NCBI RefSeq assembly: GCF_041146395.1
Contig: NC_091002.1
Location: 1,668,501-1,732,500, forward strand
Direction of reading: 5' to 3'
DNA length: 64,000 bases
Source: Eulemur rufifrons
Taxonomy: Eukaryota; Chordata; Mammalia; Primates; Lemuridae
The notes beneath the pieces are model-generated. The model was given only the letters and a program-made list of their open reading frames with translations. It had not been told where the DNA came from and did not search any database. Both the position numbers and the translations under genes were made by a program. Positions 33,791 to 46,171 of the stretch are shown here, piece by piece; the first letter of the stretch is position 1; each line of letters begins with the position of its first letter.

Positions 33791-36303
33791 AACACAGCTG
33801 GAAAGATAAAGTCTTAAAAGAGGAATTACAAAGTAAAAAGTTGGAAACATTTTAAAATCTTGACACATGTTGCCACATGGCTTCCTGTGTGCCTCACAGC
33901 ACAGCTCCCAGCCTCCCAGGCTGGCAACCACACTCACCAACAGAGCTGCCAATCCTACCTCCCCCTCTGCCTGTTTAGAATGACTGCATTTTAAAACAAT
34001 AAACAACATGATTATCCTAACACAATTAAACCCAATCCTTTCACCTCAAGTTAGTGATCTCTTTCTCTCTACAGGGCAAAACAAGACCTCCGTTTCCTCA
34101 TCTGGAGAATCAGGGGAGCCAGAATAAAGGACCTCTCTGGCCGTTCGAGTTCTAGCATTTTCTGACTCTTATCTTCCACTGCGAAGACACCAAGTGTTTA
34201 GGTTCACAGGACACTAAGAGAAGAATAAAACTGAACCTATTTACTTACAGCTGTTCAGCTGTTATTCAATCTTGTTTCTCCAGGAGCAGATCATGAACAG
34301 TAACTCTGCAAACTAGAAATACTAAAACACAATTGCCATACTGCTTTATAAAAAGAAAGATAACATTTCACTTCTGGTGTTTAAATAAATAGCCTAGTTT
34401 TTGATTCTCAATTCAGGCTCCATAAAACTAGATGAAACAGCTGGAAATTCTGATTCAAAATTATGACTTCACAGAAAACCAGATGCTATATTAAAGATAA
34501 GGTTTCCTGGAGAAGTGAAGCACTTTAAAAGGCGATCTAAAGTCTGTATTCGATTTTCAGCAGAAAGAAACCTCCAGGATAGTCCTAAGCATTAAGAATC
34601 TGCACATTAACAGAAAGATGAAGCTGCCAATTTGTAGTCAATATTTCTTACCAGCAATATAACCTACTTATTGGTGCACACACGAAGACCTCTATTAGGT
34701 GTAATATATACCTAAAAGTATCTGCCAGATACCTCAAAAGCACTGTAGGCAAAAAGAAAACACATGACAACACTATTTTTTTTAATCTTGTGAAAATAAG
34801 ATTAGCATGAAAAGTGCTAAAAATACCCTTAGCACTGTTTTAGCTGAGAATTTGAGCAGAACCTTATTACTTGAAAAATATAAAAGTTACTTAAAACAAT
34901 GTAAATGGGAAAACAGAAAAAGAATTTAGGGAAAATGGCCATTATTATTAAGTTAGCAAGAAGCTGCTGAGTCAATAAAAACTTTACTTGTAAAAGAATA
35001 TTTTTGTTCTTGAAAATTAACTTCATAGCATAAAAGACTATTCAAGAATAATAACATTTTCCCTTTTATATCTTTTCAAAGGAAACTGAAAAGGTTCATA
35101 GATTTGGAGTCAAATTTTACACAAATTTTTCCCTGTATTCAATATCAATAAAGAAAAAAACTTTATTGTGTTCTTACTAGTTGCCTTGAGCTGAGAAAAC
35201 TGTGGTTGAAAAAACAAACCCACAGCTCTCTGCCCTGTTGTAGATTTCGGCAGCAGCCAACACAGTGGACAGTGGAGGGACGGGAACCCCCTCCCGCCCC
35301 CGGAAGAGGAAGCTCAGGTGTTCCTGGCACACGAAATGCTAAGGGAATGGATGTCTAGATCCTCAACTTCCATCTATCCTCTTCCCAAAGCAGATACGCA
35401 TGAGAATCTGCCATGACCCACCTCCCTGGTTCCCTTTTCTTCACGCCCCACTCAATTCCCTTCCCTACTTCAGAGAAGAAAAACAGCTCTCACCAAACCT
35501 GACTATTCCTATGCTGCAATGTCTGACTCTTGGAAATCCTGAGTAAGCTGAGAAAGTGAGTGATTCTAACGACTGGACAACAAATCCTTTCACAAGTCAG
35601 GGGCTCTCTCAATTTTTTCCATTCAACAAAATTAACAGAGGATCTGAGTTGTCATCTGACAGATGACTAAAATAAAATGTTGATGACAGTTTTGTCATGT
35701 AACTCGGAGGAATTTCTATGAACTAAGTGGAATGGCCGTGGTATAACAAAACTTCCTATCTTATCTACTTATTTATGTAAACAAGTTTTCTTAGCTCTTA
35801 CGTCCATAGAAAATGAAAACTAAGAATGTAATTGGTATCGAACCATGTCACATTCTAGAAGAAGGTAATAGTCATCAACTTGCACACAACCTGTATAGGA
35901 AAAAAATGAACCTCTCTATTGTTTTGAGTGGGTTTTCTGATAAAATAATGTATTTTTTGTTTTAATCCATGTACACAAATAATAATTGCAAAGGTAATCT
36001 GACACAGAACAACTCAACACACAGCACTTAGAATCTTATGGTCACCACTGGAAATTTTTTAAAAATTAAATTTCAACTTGCATACCTATTTTTGTTGTAC
36101 AGAAGTACGTTAGAATGACCAATAAAAGATTTCCAAGCATAAACAGAGACAGGATGGTTATGCTGGGAAAGTGAAATGGAAATATGAGTTCAAGGAGAAA
36201 AAGAAAGGTTGTAAAATTCACGACTATAAAGTTTTTTCAAGGATTTTTTTCAACAAACGATGATGGACATAAAACATGGTATTCAGATTCCATGGGATAC
36301 ATT
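33791..36303. other. Unassigned intronic sequence
   Basis: A weak forward MIR-like passage at 34085-34175 ('tccgtttcctcatctggaga'). 35.2-35.5 kb is GC-richer. No exon or clear element. Confidence 0.45.
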
Positions 36304-36318
36304 TAAAAGAATAATTAA

Positions 36319-36674
<356 letters not shown>

Positions 36675-36689
36675 AAAGAATAATTAAGT

Positions 36690-37102
36690 TTCACTTTAAA
36701 ATGTCAAGTTTTGTAGTACATTGGAGATTATATCCTTTGCAACTATTTAAACTTATGATTAAAATTTATATTAATAGATGTCAGCTTGAAATACATATGG
36801 GAGAAGTTAACTGGTTTTTTCAAAATTCTTTTAGGGGATACATGAACAAAAATGTTTAAAGGTCATGTGTTTACAGTCTTGATAAGGAGAAAAACACTAA
36901 ACATGCATTTACATATAAAGTCTTATGAAGCAAAAACAGGGATACTATGAGAGCACAAATAGAGGCGTCCAACCTAGTCTGGGGGAGGGGCCGGAGAGTT
37001 TTTGCCACTAAGCTAACCTCAAGAGGGTAAGGACTGCTTCTGTCCTGTTCACTCTTACATCCCAGGATACAGAAGACACGAATGAAGTGATGTTTGAGCT
37101 AA

Positions 37103-37133
<31 letters not shown>

Positions 37134-37559
37134 GTTGGCCCAGCAAAGAGGACAGGGAAAAGTGTTTCAGAGGGAATAGCATATATAAAGGTTATGGAGT
37201 AGGAGGAAAACATAAAATGTTCAAGGAATCTGCTATATCATACCATGTTTTATAATCTATTAGATATTAGAGATTTATTTATTTTTCCTAAAGAGATAAC
37301 TGGAAGGAAATGTTTTAATCAGGGAAGTGACAAAATCAGGTTTACTTTTGATATTTGTTATCTTTCAGAAAAAAAATATGTTACTAGTCAGCAAGAAGAA
37401 TTAATTAATTCATCCATCTATCCATTAAATATTGACTAAATAAATATCTGTTATGTGTCAGATACTGTTAGACACTTAGGATATAGGAGTAAATAGATAA
37501 TAAATCTCTGAAAACAACTTGTAACTCATCAAGAGGTATTTAATTCAAGAGCATGAAAA
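36690..37559. other. Old-repeat-like intronic sequence
   Basis: Contains (AAAT)8 at 37101-37133 and an ancient-repeat-like text 'gggaatagcatatataaagg … aggaggaaaac' (37170-37210). Subfamily not clear. Confidence 0.4.
37101..37133. repeat. (AAAT)8 microsatellite
   Basis: Uninterrupted tetranucleotide tract of 33 bases. Confidence 0.97.
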
Positions 37560-37925
37560 GATAGTCTAAATAGGAGACTAAGAAGAAATATCTGCAAATC
37601 ACATGTGACAAAGGACTTGTATACAGAATATATAAAGAAGTCTCAACTCAAAACTAAGAACAACTCAATTAAAAATGGGCAAAAGACTTGAACAAACACT
37701 TCACTAAAGAAGGCAAATAGGCATATCACAGATGTTCAACACCATCAGCTATTAGAGAAATGCTAGTTAACAATGACACTAACTTATCACCTATTAAAAT
37801 AGCTAAAATAAAAATTACTCACAATACAAAGTACTGGTGAGGATGTGGAGCAACTAGAACTCCAACATTGCTGTTGGGAATACAAAATGGTACACTTTGG
37901 AAAACAAGTTAGCAATTTTTATTTT

Positions 37926-38825
37926 TAAACAACAGCCTATTGAGATCTAATTCACAAAGCACACAGTTCACCATCTAAAGTGTATAATTCCATGGTTTTT
38001 TTTAGTATATTTGCAAGTTATGTAATCATCATTCCAGTCAATTTTAGAACATTTTCATCACCCCCAAAACCCCATACCTATTAGCAGTCAGTCCCCATTT
38101 CCTCCAACCATCCCAGAACTAGGCAACCAATCTACTTTGTGACTCTATGGATTTGCATATTCTGGACATTTCACGCACAGCTGCTCCTTGACTTACAATG
38201 GGGTTATGTCCCAATAAACCCATTGTTAATTGAAAATATGATAAGTTGAATATGCACTAACTGCATTTAATACAGCAGACTAAGCCTAGCCTACCTTAAA
38301 TGTACTCAGAACACTTATATTGGCCCACAGTTGGGCAAAATCATATCCAAAAAATGCTTGCAACACAGTATATCATGGAGTATAGGTTGTTTACCCGGTG
38401 ATCATATGGCTGCCTGGGAGCTGATGCCCAGCACCAGGAGCATTGTACTGTGTAACACTAACCTGGGAAAAGATCAAATTCAAAATTTGAAGTACAGTTT
38501 CTAGTGAATGCAGATCATTTTCGCAGCACTGTAAAGTTACAAAGTTGTGCCTTGAACCTGTGTAAGCTGGAGACCGTCTGTAAATGGAATCATACAATAT
38601 GTGGTGCTATGTGACTGGCTTTTTTGACTTAGCATGTTTTCGAGGTTTATCCACATTATAACAAGTATTAGTACTTCATTTCTTTTTACTGTCAGATAAT
38701 ATTCATTGTAGGGATATACATTTTATTTATCCATTTATCAGTTGATGGACACAGATTATTTTCACTATTTAATCATTATGAGTAATACTGGTATTAACAT
38801 TTACATATAGGCAGTTGCTTGTAAC
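37926..38825. repeat. Old L1-associated element nested in the L1
   Basis: 37926-38177 ('cacagttcaccatctaaagt', 'ccccatacctattagcagtc', 'tggatttgcatattctggac') continues at 38583-38825 ('aatggaatcatacaatatgt', 'tatttatccatttatcagtt'). It is one common ancient repeat, split by a Tigger element. Family name uncertain. Confidence 0.6.
38178..38580. mobile_element. TcMar-Tigger non-autonomous transposon
   Basis: Starts CAGCTGCTCCTTGACTTACA and ends 'gtaagctggagaccgtctg' followed by TA, as inverted ends. Interior 'taagcctagcctaccttaaa' and 'cacagttgggcaaaatcata' match a Tigger-type family. 403 bases, inserted into the element around it. Confidence 0.8.
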
Positions 38826-38897
38826 ATTAAACATACCCTTACCATAAAACCTAACAATCTTACTCCTGGGTATCTTCCCTAGTATATCCCTGGTATA

Positions 38898-39057
38898 TTC
38901 TCTGGAATATAACAGCCTACCTCTTTGGACTGAATCTTCTTGCCTCCCACTTATGCTACAGAGCCTATATTTTACTTGAGATCATCCCAAAAATTTGGTG
39001 AAAATTTTGGAGTTTTTGTGTTGCAGTCAGAAACAGAAAGAAATGTCACTTTAATTA
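38898..39057 (+). repeat. Inserted copy of a 160-base local duplication
   Basis: Identical base for base to 40372-40531, by eye. It splits L1 sequence ('actcctgggtatcttccct' before, 'gagaaatgaaattttatgct' after), so this copy is the derived one. Its left junction is a run of three near-repeats: TTCCCTAGTATA, TCCCTGGTATA, TTCTCTGGAATA. Confidence 0.9.
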
Positions 39058-39462
39058 GAGAAATGAAATTTTATGCTTCCACAAAAACCTGTACACACAA
39101 ATTTGTAGCAGCTCTATTTATGAATAGAGCCAAAAACTGGACACAACCCAAATGTCCTTCAACCAGTGACTAATAACCATAGTACCTTCATATAATGGAA
39201 TACCACTTACTAATAAAGAAGGCAGGAATTACTGATACACACACATCATGAATGAATCTCAAAGGCATTATTCTGACTAAAAGACGTCAGTTCCAAAGGG
39301 TTACATACTATATAATTCCATTTATATGACATTCTTAAAACAAAATTATAGCAATGGAAAACAGTTTGTGAGGTCAGGGGAAGGGTACAGCTACAAAAGG
39401 ACAGCACAAGGGAGTTTGTTGTGGGCGATGGAACTGTTCTGTACCCTAATTGTGGAATGGTT

Positions 39463-39490
39463 ACACACACACACACATACACACACACAC
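39463..39490. repeat. (CA)n microsatellite, one interruption
   Basis: 28 bases of CA with one CATA, where L1 3' UTR text 'tggttacac' continues into it. Confidence 0.95.
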
Positions 39491-39492
39491 AA

Positions 39493-39854
39493 AGTAGTCT
39501 CTCCCCTTAAGAGCAGGGAATATATTCCAAGACTCCCAGTGGATGCCTGAAACCACAGAGAGTACTGAATCCTATATATACTATGTTGATTCCTATACAT
39601 ATACATACCTATGATAAAGTATAATTTATAAATTAGGCACAGTAAGAGATTAACAACAATAATACAATAGAACTCATAACAATATACTATAATAAAAGTT
39701 ACATGAATGTGATCTCTCTCTCTCTCAAAATATCTTATCACACTGTACTCACCCTTCTTCTTGTGGTGATGTGAATGATAAAATTCAAACTACAGTTGAA
39801 CAACAGGTAACTGAAACCATGGAAAGCAAAACCACAGATAAGGGGAGACTACTG
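39493..39854. mobile_element. TcMar-Tigger non-autonomous transposon in the L1 3' UTR
   Basis: Left end 'agtagtctctccccttaaga', right end 'cacagataaggggagactac' as inverted repeats, TA at the right junction. Interior 'gactcccagtggatgcctga', 'aattaggcacagtaagagat' is characteristic. L1 text resumes at 39857. Confidence 0.85.
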
Positions 39855-40371
39855 TACACGAAATGTTCAACTCATAGAACTGTACCTGAAAAAAAAGGTT
39901 GCTTTTGTTGTATGTTAATTTATAAATAACATTAATATTTTTTTAAAAAGCTAACTAAAAAGATGCACAATGAGTCTTCTAGCACTTTATGTTCCAGCCT
40001 AGAAAGTCAGCATTCCATAGGTAGCATGTGCTTACCAGCCACTGTGCCAAAGACCTGACCTCAGAACAAAAGACTTGGCCATCCTAACACAAAAGTAAAA
40101 GGTATTTTGAGTCCAAATGTAGGATGTTTTTATTTAAATACTAGCTGGCCTTCCATTACCGCTCAGGAGAATTTTTAATCATTAAATAATGGATCATGCT
40201 GACACTCCCTCTGGTGCATAAGACACAAGTGCCCGTGTGAAAAGCACCTGCTTTTAGGACTTTCAACTTGGGGCTCATATCTTAAAACAACTGTTATTTT
40301 GTTTTTGGTTTTTGCCTGTTTGTTGTGTCTTCAGTATGTCATATGGGCCTCACCATATTCCCCACTTCTGG

Positions 40372-40531
40372 TTCTCTGGAATATAACAGCCTACCTCTTT
40401 GGACTGAATCTTCTTGCCTCCCACTTATGCTACAGAGCCTATATTTTACTTGAGATCATCCCAAAAATTTGGTGAAAATTTTGGAGTTTTTGTGTTGCAG
40501 TCAGAAACAGAAAGAAATGTCACTTTAATTA
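40372..40531 (+). repeat. Source copy of the 160-base duplication
   Basis: Same sequence as 38898-39057, here between unrecognised sequence and a (CA)n tract. Taken as the source, because the other copy interrupts an L1. Confidence 0.85.
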
Positions 40532-40534
40532 TTT

Positions 40535-40542
<8 letters not shown>

Positions 40543-40568
<26 letters not shown>
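40543..40568. repeat. (CA)13 microsatellite
   Basis: Uninterrupted tract 12 bases right of the duplication source. Confidence 0.97.
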
Positions 40569-40573
<5 letters not shown>

Positions 40574-42280
40574 TATATAGCTTGTTACTCTGATGCAAAG
40601 ACAGCCCAGAGCATAAGGAGATCGGGGTGGTAGATCCCAAAATGTCAGAATTATTCTCAAGTCAACAAGAAGGAGATGGTGTGTAACAAAAACTGAATTG
40701 AACTTGCAGTCAGAAGACCCCAATCTGAATGATCATGACTCTGCTTACAATCTCACCAGATTCTAGATAAATAATAAACAGAAAATACATGAAATATGTT
40801 AAAAATAACATATAGTAATAAACAATAATATGTGTGTTAATAAAGTATGCTACATGGTGGTAAGTGCTATGGGGAAAAAGGCAAAAGTAGAGCAAGGTAA
40901 GGGAAATCTAGGTAGAGTGTGGAAAAAGAGGTGAATTCTAATTTTCAATAGGGTGGTCAGGATAGCCTCACTGAGAAGATGACATGTAAGAAAATGTTTG
41001 AAGGAAGGGATGTAAGAATTAGCCAGGCAGATATCTGGGGAAAAGCATTCCAAGAAGAGGGAACAGTGAGTACAAAGTCCCTAAGGCAGGTGTGCACCGA
41101 GCACCTGTGACGAACAGCAAGTAGACTGAGTGTCTAGCAGACATCCAAGCAGAAACGTTAGGTAGGTAGACATCTGCAGGTGTCTCTAAGTGTAGAGTTT
41201 GAAAGAGAAGTCTGAGCTGGAAATATAAATGTGGCAGTTACTGGACTACGGATATTATTAATAGAGTTATGGGGCTGGAGGAAATCACCACTCATCATTT
41301 TGTGAACAAACATTTTAATGAGCGTCTTCAATGTGTCAACTGGATGCCAAGGAAAGAGAGAAAGAGAAACTCGGCCTCACAAAATACTCTGCTAGTTTAA
41401 CTCTAGTTTAACCAGAGCAATGAGGGAAGGCAGGGGAAAGAAACTGAGAAATCACCCCCAGTCATAGTTTTTAAAAAATTAGTCAAATAAAGTTAGAAAA
41501 CTATAAAAGATTTTGTGCAAAATATGGATAATCTTAACTCTGGTTCTTAATCTAGGTGATTACCTGCAGGCCCCTGCTAAATGTCTCAGATCCTCGTTGC
41601 CAAGTCATTGACTAACATTCTTTTCATCAATTTGTCCATCCAGAAATCCATGCCACGGTTTGAATGTGGGTTGGGAGATGAATCAAAGGTGCAAGGCATT
41701 CTGGCAGTTTCAAAGAAACGCTCTGCTTGTCCAGCCCACGTTACAGCACACCTGGCAGCTCCCTGTGCCAGCAACATTTTATCAAAGCCTTGAATAAGAA
41801 TATTGTTTTGTTCCATGTAGTTGAACACTTGATTTTTATCATTGTTATTCCTAAAAATGGTGTTTTCATCCCTGATATACAAGTTGAATGTAGATCTTAC
41901 AAGAAGTCTTAGGAAGGGCAGCATAATTTTGACGCAACCCTAGTAGCAATTTATGAATAGCCTTTGCTTCAAAAGTTTAGAATATGTGTTGTTTAGTTAC
42001 CCAAGACAGTCTACAAATGTCTATTTGAACCTGTATGGTGGGCAAACCAAAAGTCCCTCTAAATCTAAGTGATGGGATATCCGTATACTACGTCAGTTAT
42101 AAGCTGAAAAGTCTCACATATGTACCGATTACCAAACAACACTCACAATTAGTTTATGTATGTACCCCTAGGTTAGTTAAGGTCCTCTTGAACAGAAACA
42201 AATTCTAGCTAGCTTTCCAAAAAAGGGGGAGGAGGTATTTGAATGGACACCAAGGTAATATATGAAGGATGGGTTAAAAT
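40569..42280. other. Old-repeat-like and unassigned sequence
   Basis: 40.85-41.15 kb ('aggatagcctcactgagaag', 'ccaagaagagggaacagtga') is an ancient-repeat text. 41586-41924 is a minus-strand open frame of 112 codons (peptide piece QGFDKMLLAQGAARCAVTWA), without family, splice sites or tail that I can identify. Confidence 0.4.
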
Positions 42281-42289
42281 TCAGAGTTT

Positions 42290-42510
42290 ATCACCTTAAG
42301 CCCTATTGACATTTTAGGCCAGATAATTATTTGGGAGGGTGTCTAAGGGAAAGCTGTCCTGTACGTTTGAAGATATTTTGCAGCATCCCTGGCCCCTACC
42401 CACTAGATGCCAGTAGCAGTCCCCTAGCTATGACAACCAGAAATGTCTCCAAACATTGGCAAATATCTCCTGGAGGCAAAACAGCTCCCGGTTGAGAGCC
42501 ACTGGCTTAA
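42290..42510. mobile_element. hAT-type MER element remnant
   Basis: 'cctattgacattttaggcca', 'gcagcatccctggcccctac', 'ccagaaatgtctccaaacat' and 'cggttgagagccactgg' are in the order of a common MER non-autonomous hAT. Exact subfamily not assigned. Confidence 0.7.
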
Positions 42511-42519
42511 ATGATCAAA

Positions 42520-42770
42520 ACATGGGGAGGGCAAAGATACAGCTGGGCCTTTGAAACAACTGAAACCAGATATTTAAAACTCCTCTTGGAAGGTCACATG
42601 AAGGCAGAGATTGGAGTTACATAGCCAACAGAAGCTGGAAGAGTCAAGGCAGGATTGTACCCTAAAGCCTCCAGAGGAGTATGGCCCTGACAACCGGCAC
42701 CTTGATTTTGAACTCCTGGCTTCCAGAAATATAAGAGAATAAGCTTCCGTTGTTTAGAAATAAAATAAAA
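42520..42770 (+). repeat. LTR remnant, MaLR/MLT1-like (3' half)
   Basis: 'agaagctggaagagtcaagg', 'cctccagaggagtatggccc', 'accttgattttgaactcctg', 'ataagagaataagcttccgt'. Same class as the LTR at 4528-5060, only partial and without internal region. Confidence 0.65.
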
Positions 42771-45700
42771 ATAAAACTCCTCTAGAACTCCCTTAATTTC
42801 TAATCCTTATTTTCTCTGCAAGTTTAGCTTTAATTCTCTCATTACAGCTTAGCGAAGAAAACTGGCCACCAACAGCTCCTGAGTTTTCTTTGTTGAAATT
42901 CAGGCCTCTGGACAAAGAATGACTCTTTTTCCTAATTCCAATTAAAAAAAAATCCTAGGGAAGGATGCTGATTGGCCTGTTTGAGTCTGGTATCTAACCT
43001 TGGTCTGTGACCTATAGGGTAGATGATGTTAGGGAAACACAGCAGCTTCTGCTGAAACCACCTGGTCGAAGTCAGAGGTAGGGTTAGTTTCCAAAAGGAG
43101 GAAAATGCTATTGCCGATAGAAGGGTGGTTTGGGGACAAAGAATAATAAGTATCCACAACCGTTTAATACTGACTAATGAGAGAGGACACAAAGGGTCTC
43201 TCAAGTTCCTAGTTAGGAACGTTAATCTTTCACCTCTGTGAAGATTCTAGGAAGCATTCAATAAAGGTTAATAATGACAATACTTCCAATATGGGGACAA
43301 GAAGAAGGTAAGGCACAACATGCAGCAAATAGCCAAGACATTAACCGTTCTTCATAATATTGAACCGGATTTGGTTTTTTACATTTGAGGCCTGTTTGTG
43401 AGTTAGGTACTCTGAGAAGCATTTGAGTCCATTGGGAGACCACTATTAATTTTTGGATAAAGGGGCAGAGTACATATCTATGGTTGGAGGTCTTTTCACT
43501 AATGAATTTAATGTGAACTTCTGGATGACACATTTAAGCAATCCACAGATGAAATCTGGGAATATTATTAGCATATATTGCTCACAGTCACATACGACAA
43601 AGGACAGTTGGTATGCTTTGTGGGCTACTAATAAAATATACTTTTAACACGAGACTCTGCCTCAGTCAACCGAAGACCATAATTGAATAACCATTGCCCA
43701 ATTTGTGGGCTAACAGAAAACCAAATGTTTGCCTTGAAACTCTCCAACTGGGCTCAAGAATAAAATCTAGGAATATGATAATATACATATCAAATGGACA
43801 TGAATATATCCAATTCAGAATTTAGAGAAAGCAGCAATCTAATTTAAGAATTTTTAAAACTTTGCAAAGACTAAGTGGAGGTAGTACACAGGAAATCCTT
43901 CCCTGGTTCTCTCTTTGGCAAATCCCAGAAATTATGTTCTATGTTAATTAAAGCAGCACCTGTACTTTGACCCTGGAGATCAGACAGAGGGTGAGCTTTG
44001 ACCTGGATATTAAACTCTCAGCTTTGCCTTAGGCCAGCTAGAACTCACAGGGGTTTCCCAACCAGGAGCAGTAGAAAGCAGACTCAAGCACCTGATTACA
44101 GCTTTATCCCAGAGGCAGCGCTCCTCTATCCAGTTCAGAGCCAATCATAATCAAAGGACGGAGGAAAATGTTTGAAGAAGTAAAGGAAAGTGGGGAGGAT
44201 TTCAGCCTGCACAGTCATCTCAATCTGCTTCATGGGGGGCTTGGGTTTACCGGTCATGGCCCCCACTGCTCTGTTCTTGGACCCCATGGTGTTATGGTTG
44301 GTTTTAGGAGCCACAATCCCCAGTAAGCAACATACAGGCACAGCAATATTTTAAAAGCCCATACGTAGATAACTTAAATGTGGCACACTGAAAATCTCTA
44401 AAATCCCAAAGTTAGTCAAAATCACATTCCTACATTTTAAACAGACACCTGACAAAAAGGAATGACCAGTGAGATTCTTAATGCTAAGTAAAAAGTACTC
44501 CAGCACTCCATTTTCACAGCAAAGCCAGAGGTCTGGGATGCCTCCTTGCTAATGCAATAACAACTTATGAGTTGACTGCAATTAAACACCATTAACTTCA
44601 ATTTTTTCTTATAAATGAGATGATGTTCCATCATTGCTTTTATTAATATAAATGACATGATTTATTTCTCTTTTAACCTCAGGGCAGGGGTGTGATAAAG
44701 ACATTGAGGGCCTGGGGTGGGAGAACCATACAAATGCATTAAGAGTCAACAGTGGAGAGAAAACTATGAGACTCCACCTTCCACTGCAGCAGAGAGTCCG
44801 GCCTAAAAGGAGACATGATGACCAGTCCCAGACTTCAAAATCCACAAGGCCAGGACCTGTATGTGATGGTTTCACTGCACCAAGCAACACTTTTAAAGTA
44901 GTAAGTGCTCAATACTGTTTGTTGATTGAATATTTCTGCAAGGCTTCTCTATGAATCAGCAAGACTTATTGATATGCAAATCAGAATAGTGTTTCTCAAT
45001 CTCACTGGGAACAGGAAAAGCAGTTGCATAAAAGTTGTCATAAATTAAGCAATCGATTTGTCAAATACAATACATAATGTAGCTTCAATTTGTCAAATAC
45101 AATAGATAATGTAGCTTCTTTATTCACAGACCTCATGAATAAAATTTACTCTATCATTGCTCCTATTTTTAAAAATTTAGAGTGAGAAATAAAAATAAAG
45201 TTCTCTCTTTTAGTTATTTGGGTATGGCAAGAAAAAGAGAGAGCTATGTGTTATTTAGATGAGATTTCTGTTAACTTTTAAGGGTCCTTCACTCCTATCT
45301 TTCAATACTAAGAATCTGTAATGGATGAGCTACTTTGTCTCTGTTAAGTCAATAAGGAGCAAGTGCCTGCCACAAGCTAGGCACTGTGTTTGACCCTGGA
45401 ATACAATGGGAGTACATAACACCCCTCTAGCCTTTGATCTGAAGGAGATTATAGTCCAGTGGAAGTGGCATAAACAGATTAATCAACCAATGTAAAAATT
45501 CAAACCATGGAAGGCGGTACCCACACATTAGATAATGAAAGCAGGAATCAGAAGAAAGGAGCTCTGGTCTGTGAAACAGGGTGGAGAAAGAATCAAGAAC
45601 ACTTTCTATGGATTAGACAAGGGGGTGAATAAGAGAGGATCCAAAGGATCTCTCAAGTTCCTAGTTAGGAAGAAGATCCTAAGAAGCATCCATTGGAGAC

Positions 45701-45808
45701 TAATTATGATAATAGTTTCACAAAATATGGGGACAGAAAGGAGGCAAGGAAATCATATTATCCAAGTATTCTTGAGCAAATGTCTCATGGAAACATTCAA
45801 CATAAAGT
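42771..45808. other. Unassigned sequence with a diverged local duplication
   Basis: 43178-43325 and 45620-45755 share order and sequence (common core TCTCTCAAGTTCCTAGTTAG, then AAGCAT, then ATATGGGGACA), with a gap of about 20 bases in the second. The open frames at 43258-43533 and 44135-44341 have no recognised family. 45.35-45.55 kb is ancient-repeat-like. Confidence 0.5.
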
Positions 45809-45821
45809 ACTTGTAATCCTC

Positions 45822-46158
45822 TTTTTTTTTTTTTTTTTTTTTGAGACAGAGTCTCACTTTGTTGCCCGGGCTACAGTGCCATGGCGTCAGCCTAGCTCAC
45901 AGCAACCTCAAACTCCTGGGCTCAAGCAATCCTCCTGCCTCAGCCTCTCGAGTAGCTGGGACTACAGGCATGCACTACCATGCCCGGCTAATTTTTCTAT
46001 ATATATTTTTAGATGTCCATATAATTTCTTTCTATTTTTAGTAAGAGATGGGGTCTCGCTCTTGCTTAGGCTGGTCTTGAACTCCTGAGCTCAAATGATC
46101 CACCCGCCTCGGCCTCCCAGAGTGGTAGGATTACAGGCATGAGCCACCACGCCCGGCC
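45822..46158 (-). repeat. Young Alu with linker insert
   Basis: T21-GAGACAGAGTCTC to CGCCCGGCC, linker 'atgtccatataatttctttc', and 13-base target copies TTGTAATCCTCTT at 45811-45823 and 46159-46171. Confidence 0.97.
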
Positions 46159-46171
46159 TTGTAATCCTCTT

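Larger units (their letters stand above)
37560..39950 (+). repeat. L1M-type LINE 3' part, split by later insertions
   Basis: Sense pieces in order: 37560-37925 (end of ORF2: 'aattaaaaatgggcaaaaga', 'ggtgaggatgtggagcaact'), 38826-38880 ('attaaacatacccttaccat'), 39058-39492 ('ccaaaaactggacacaaccc', 'ataattccatttatatgaca') and 39857-39950 ('caactcatagaactgtacct'). Between them lie separate elements, listed individually. All frames are broken. Confidence 0.85.
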
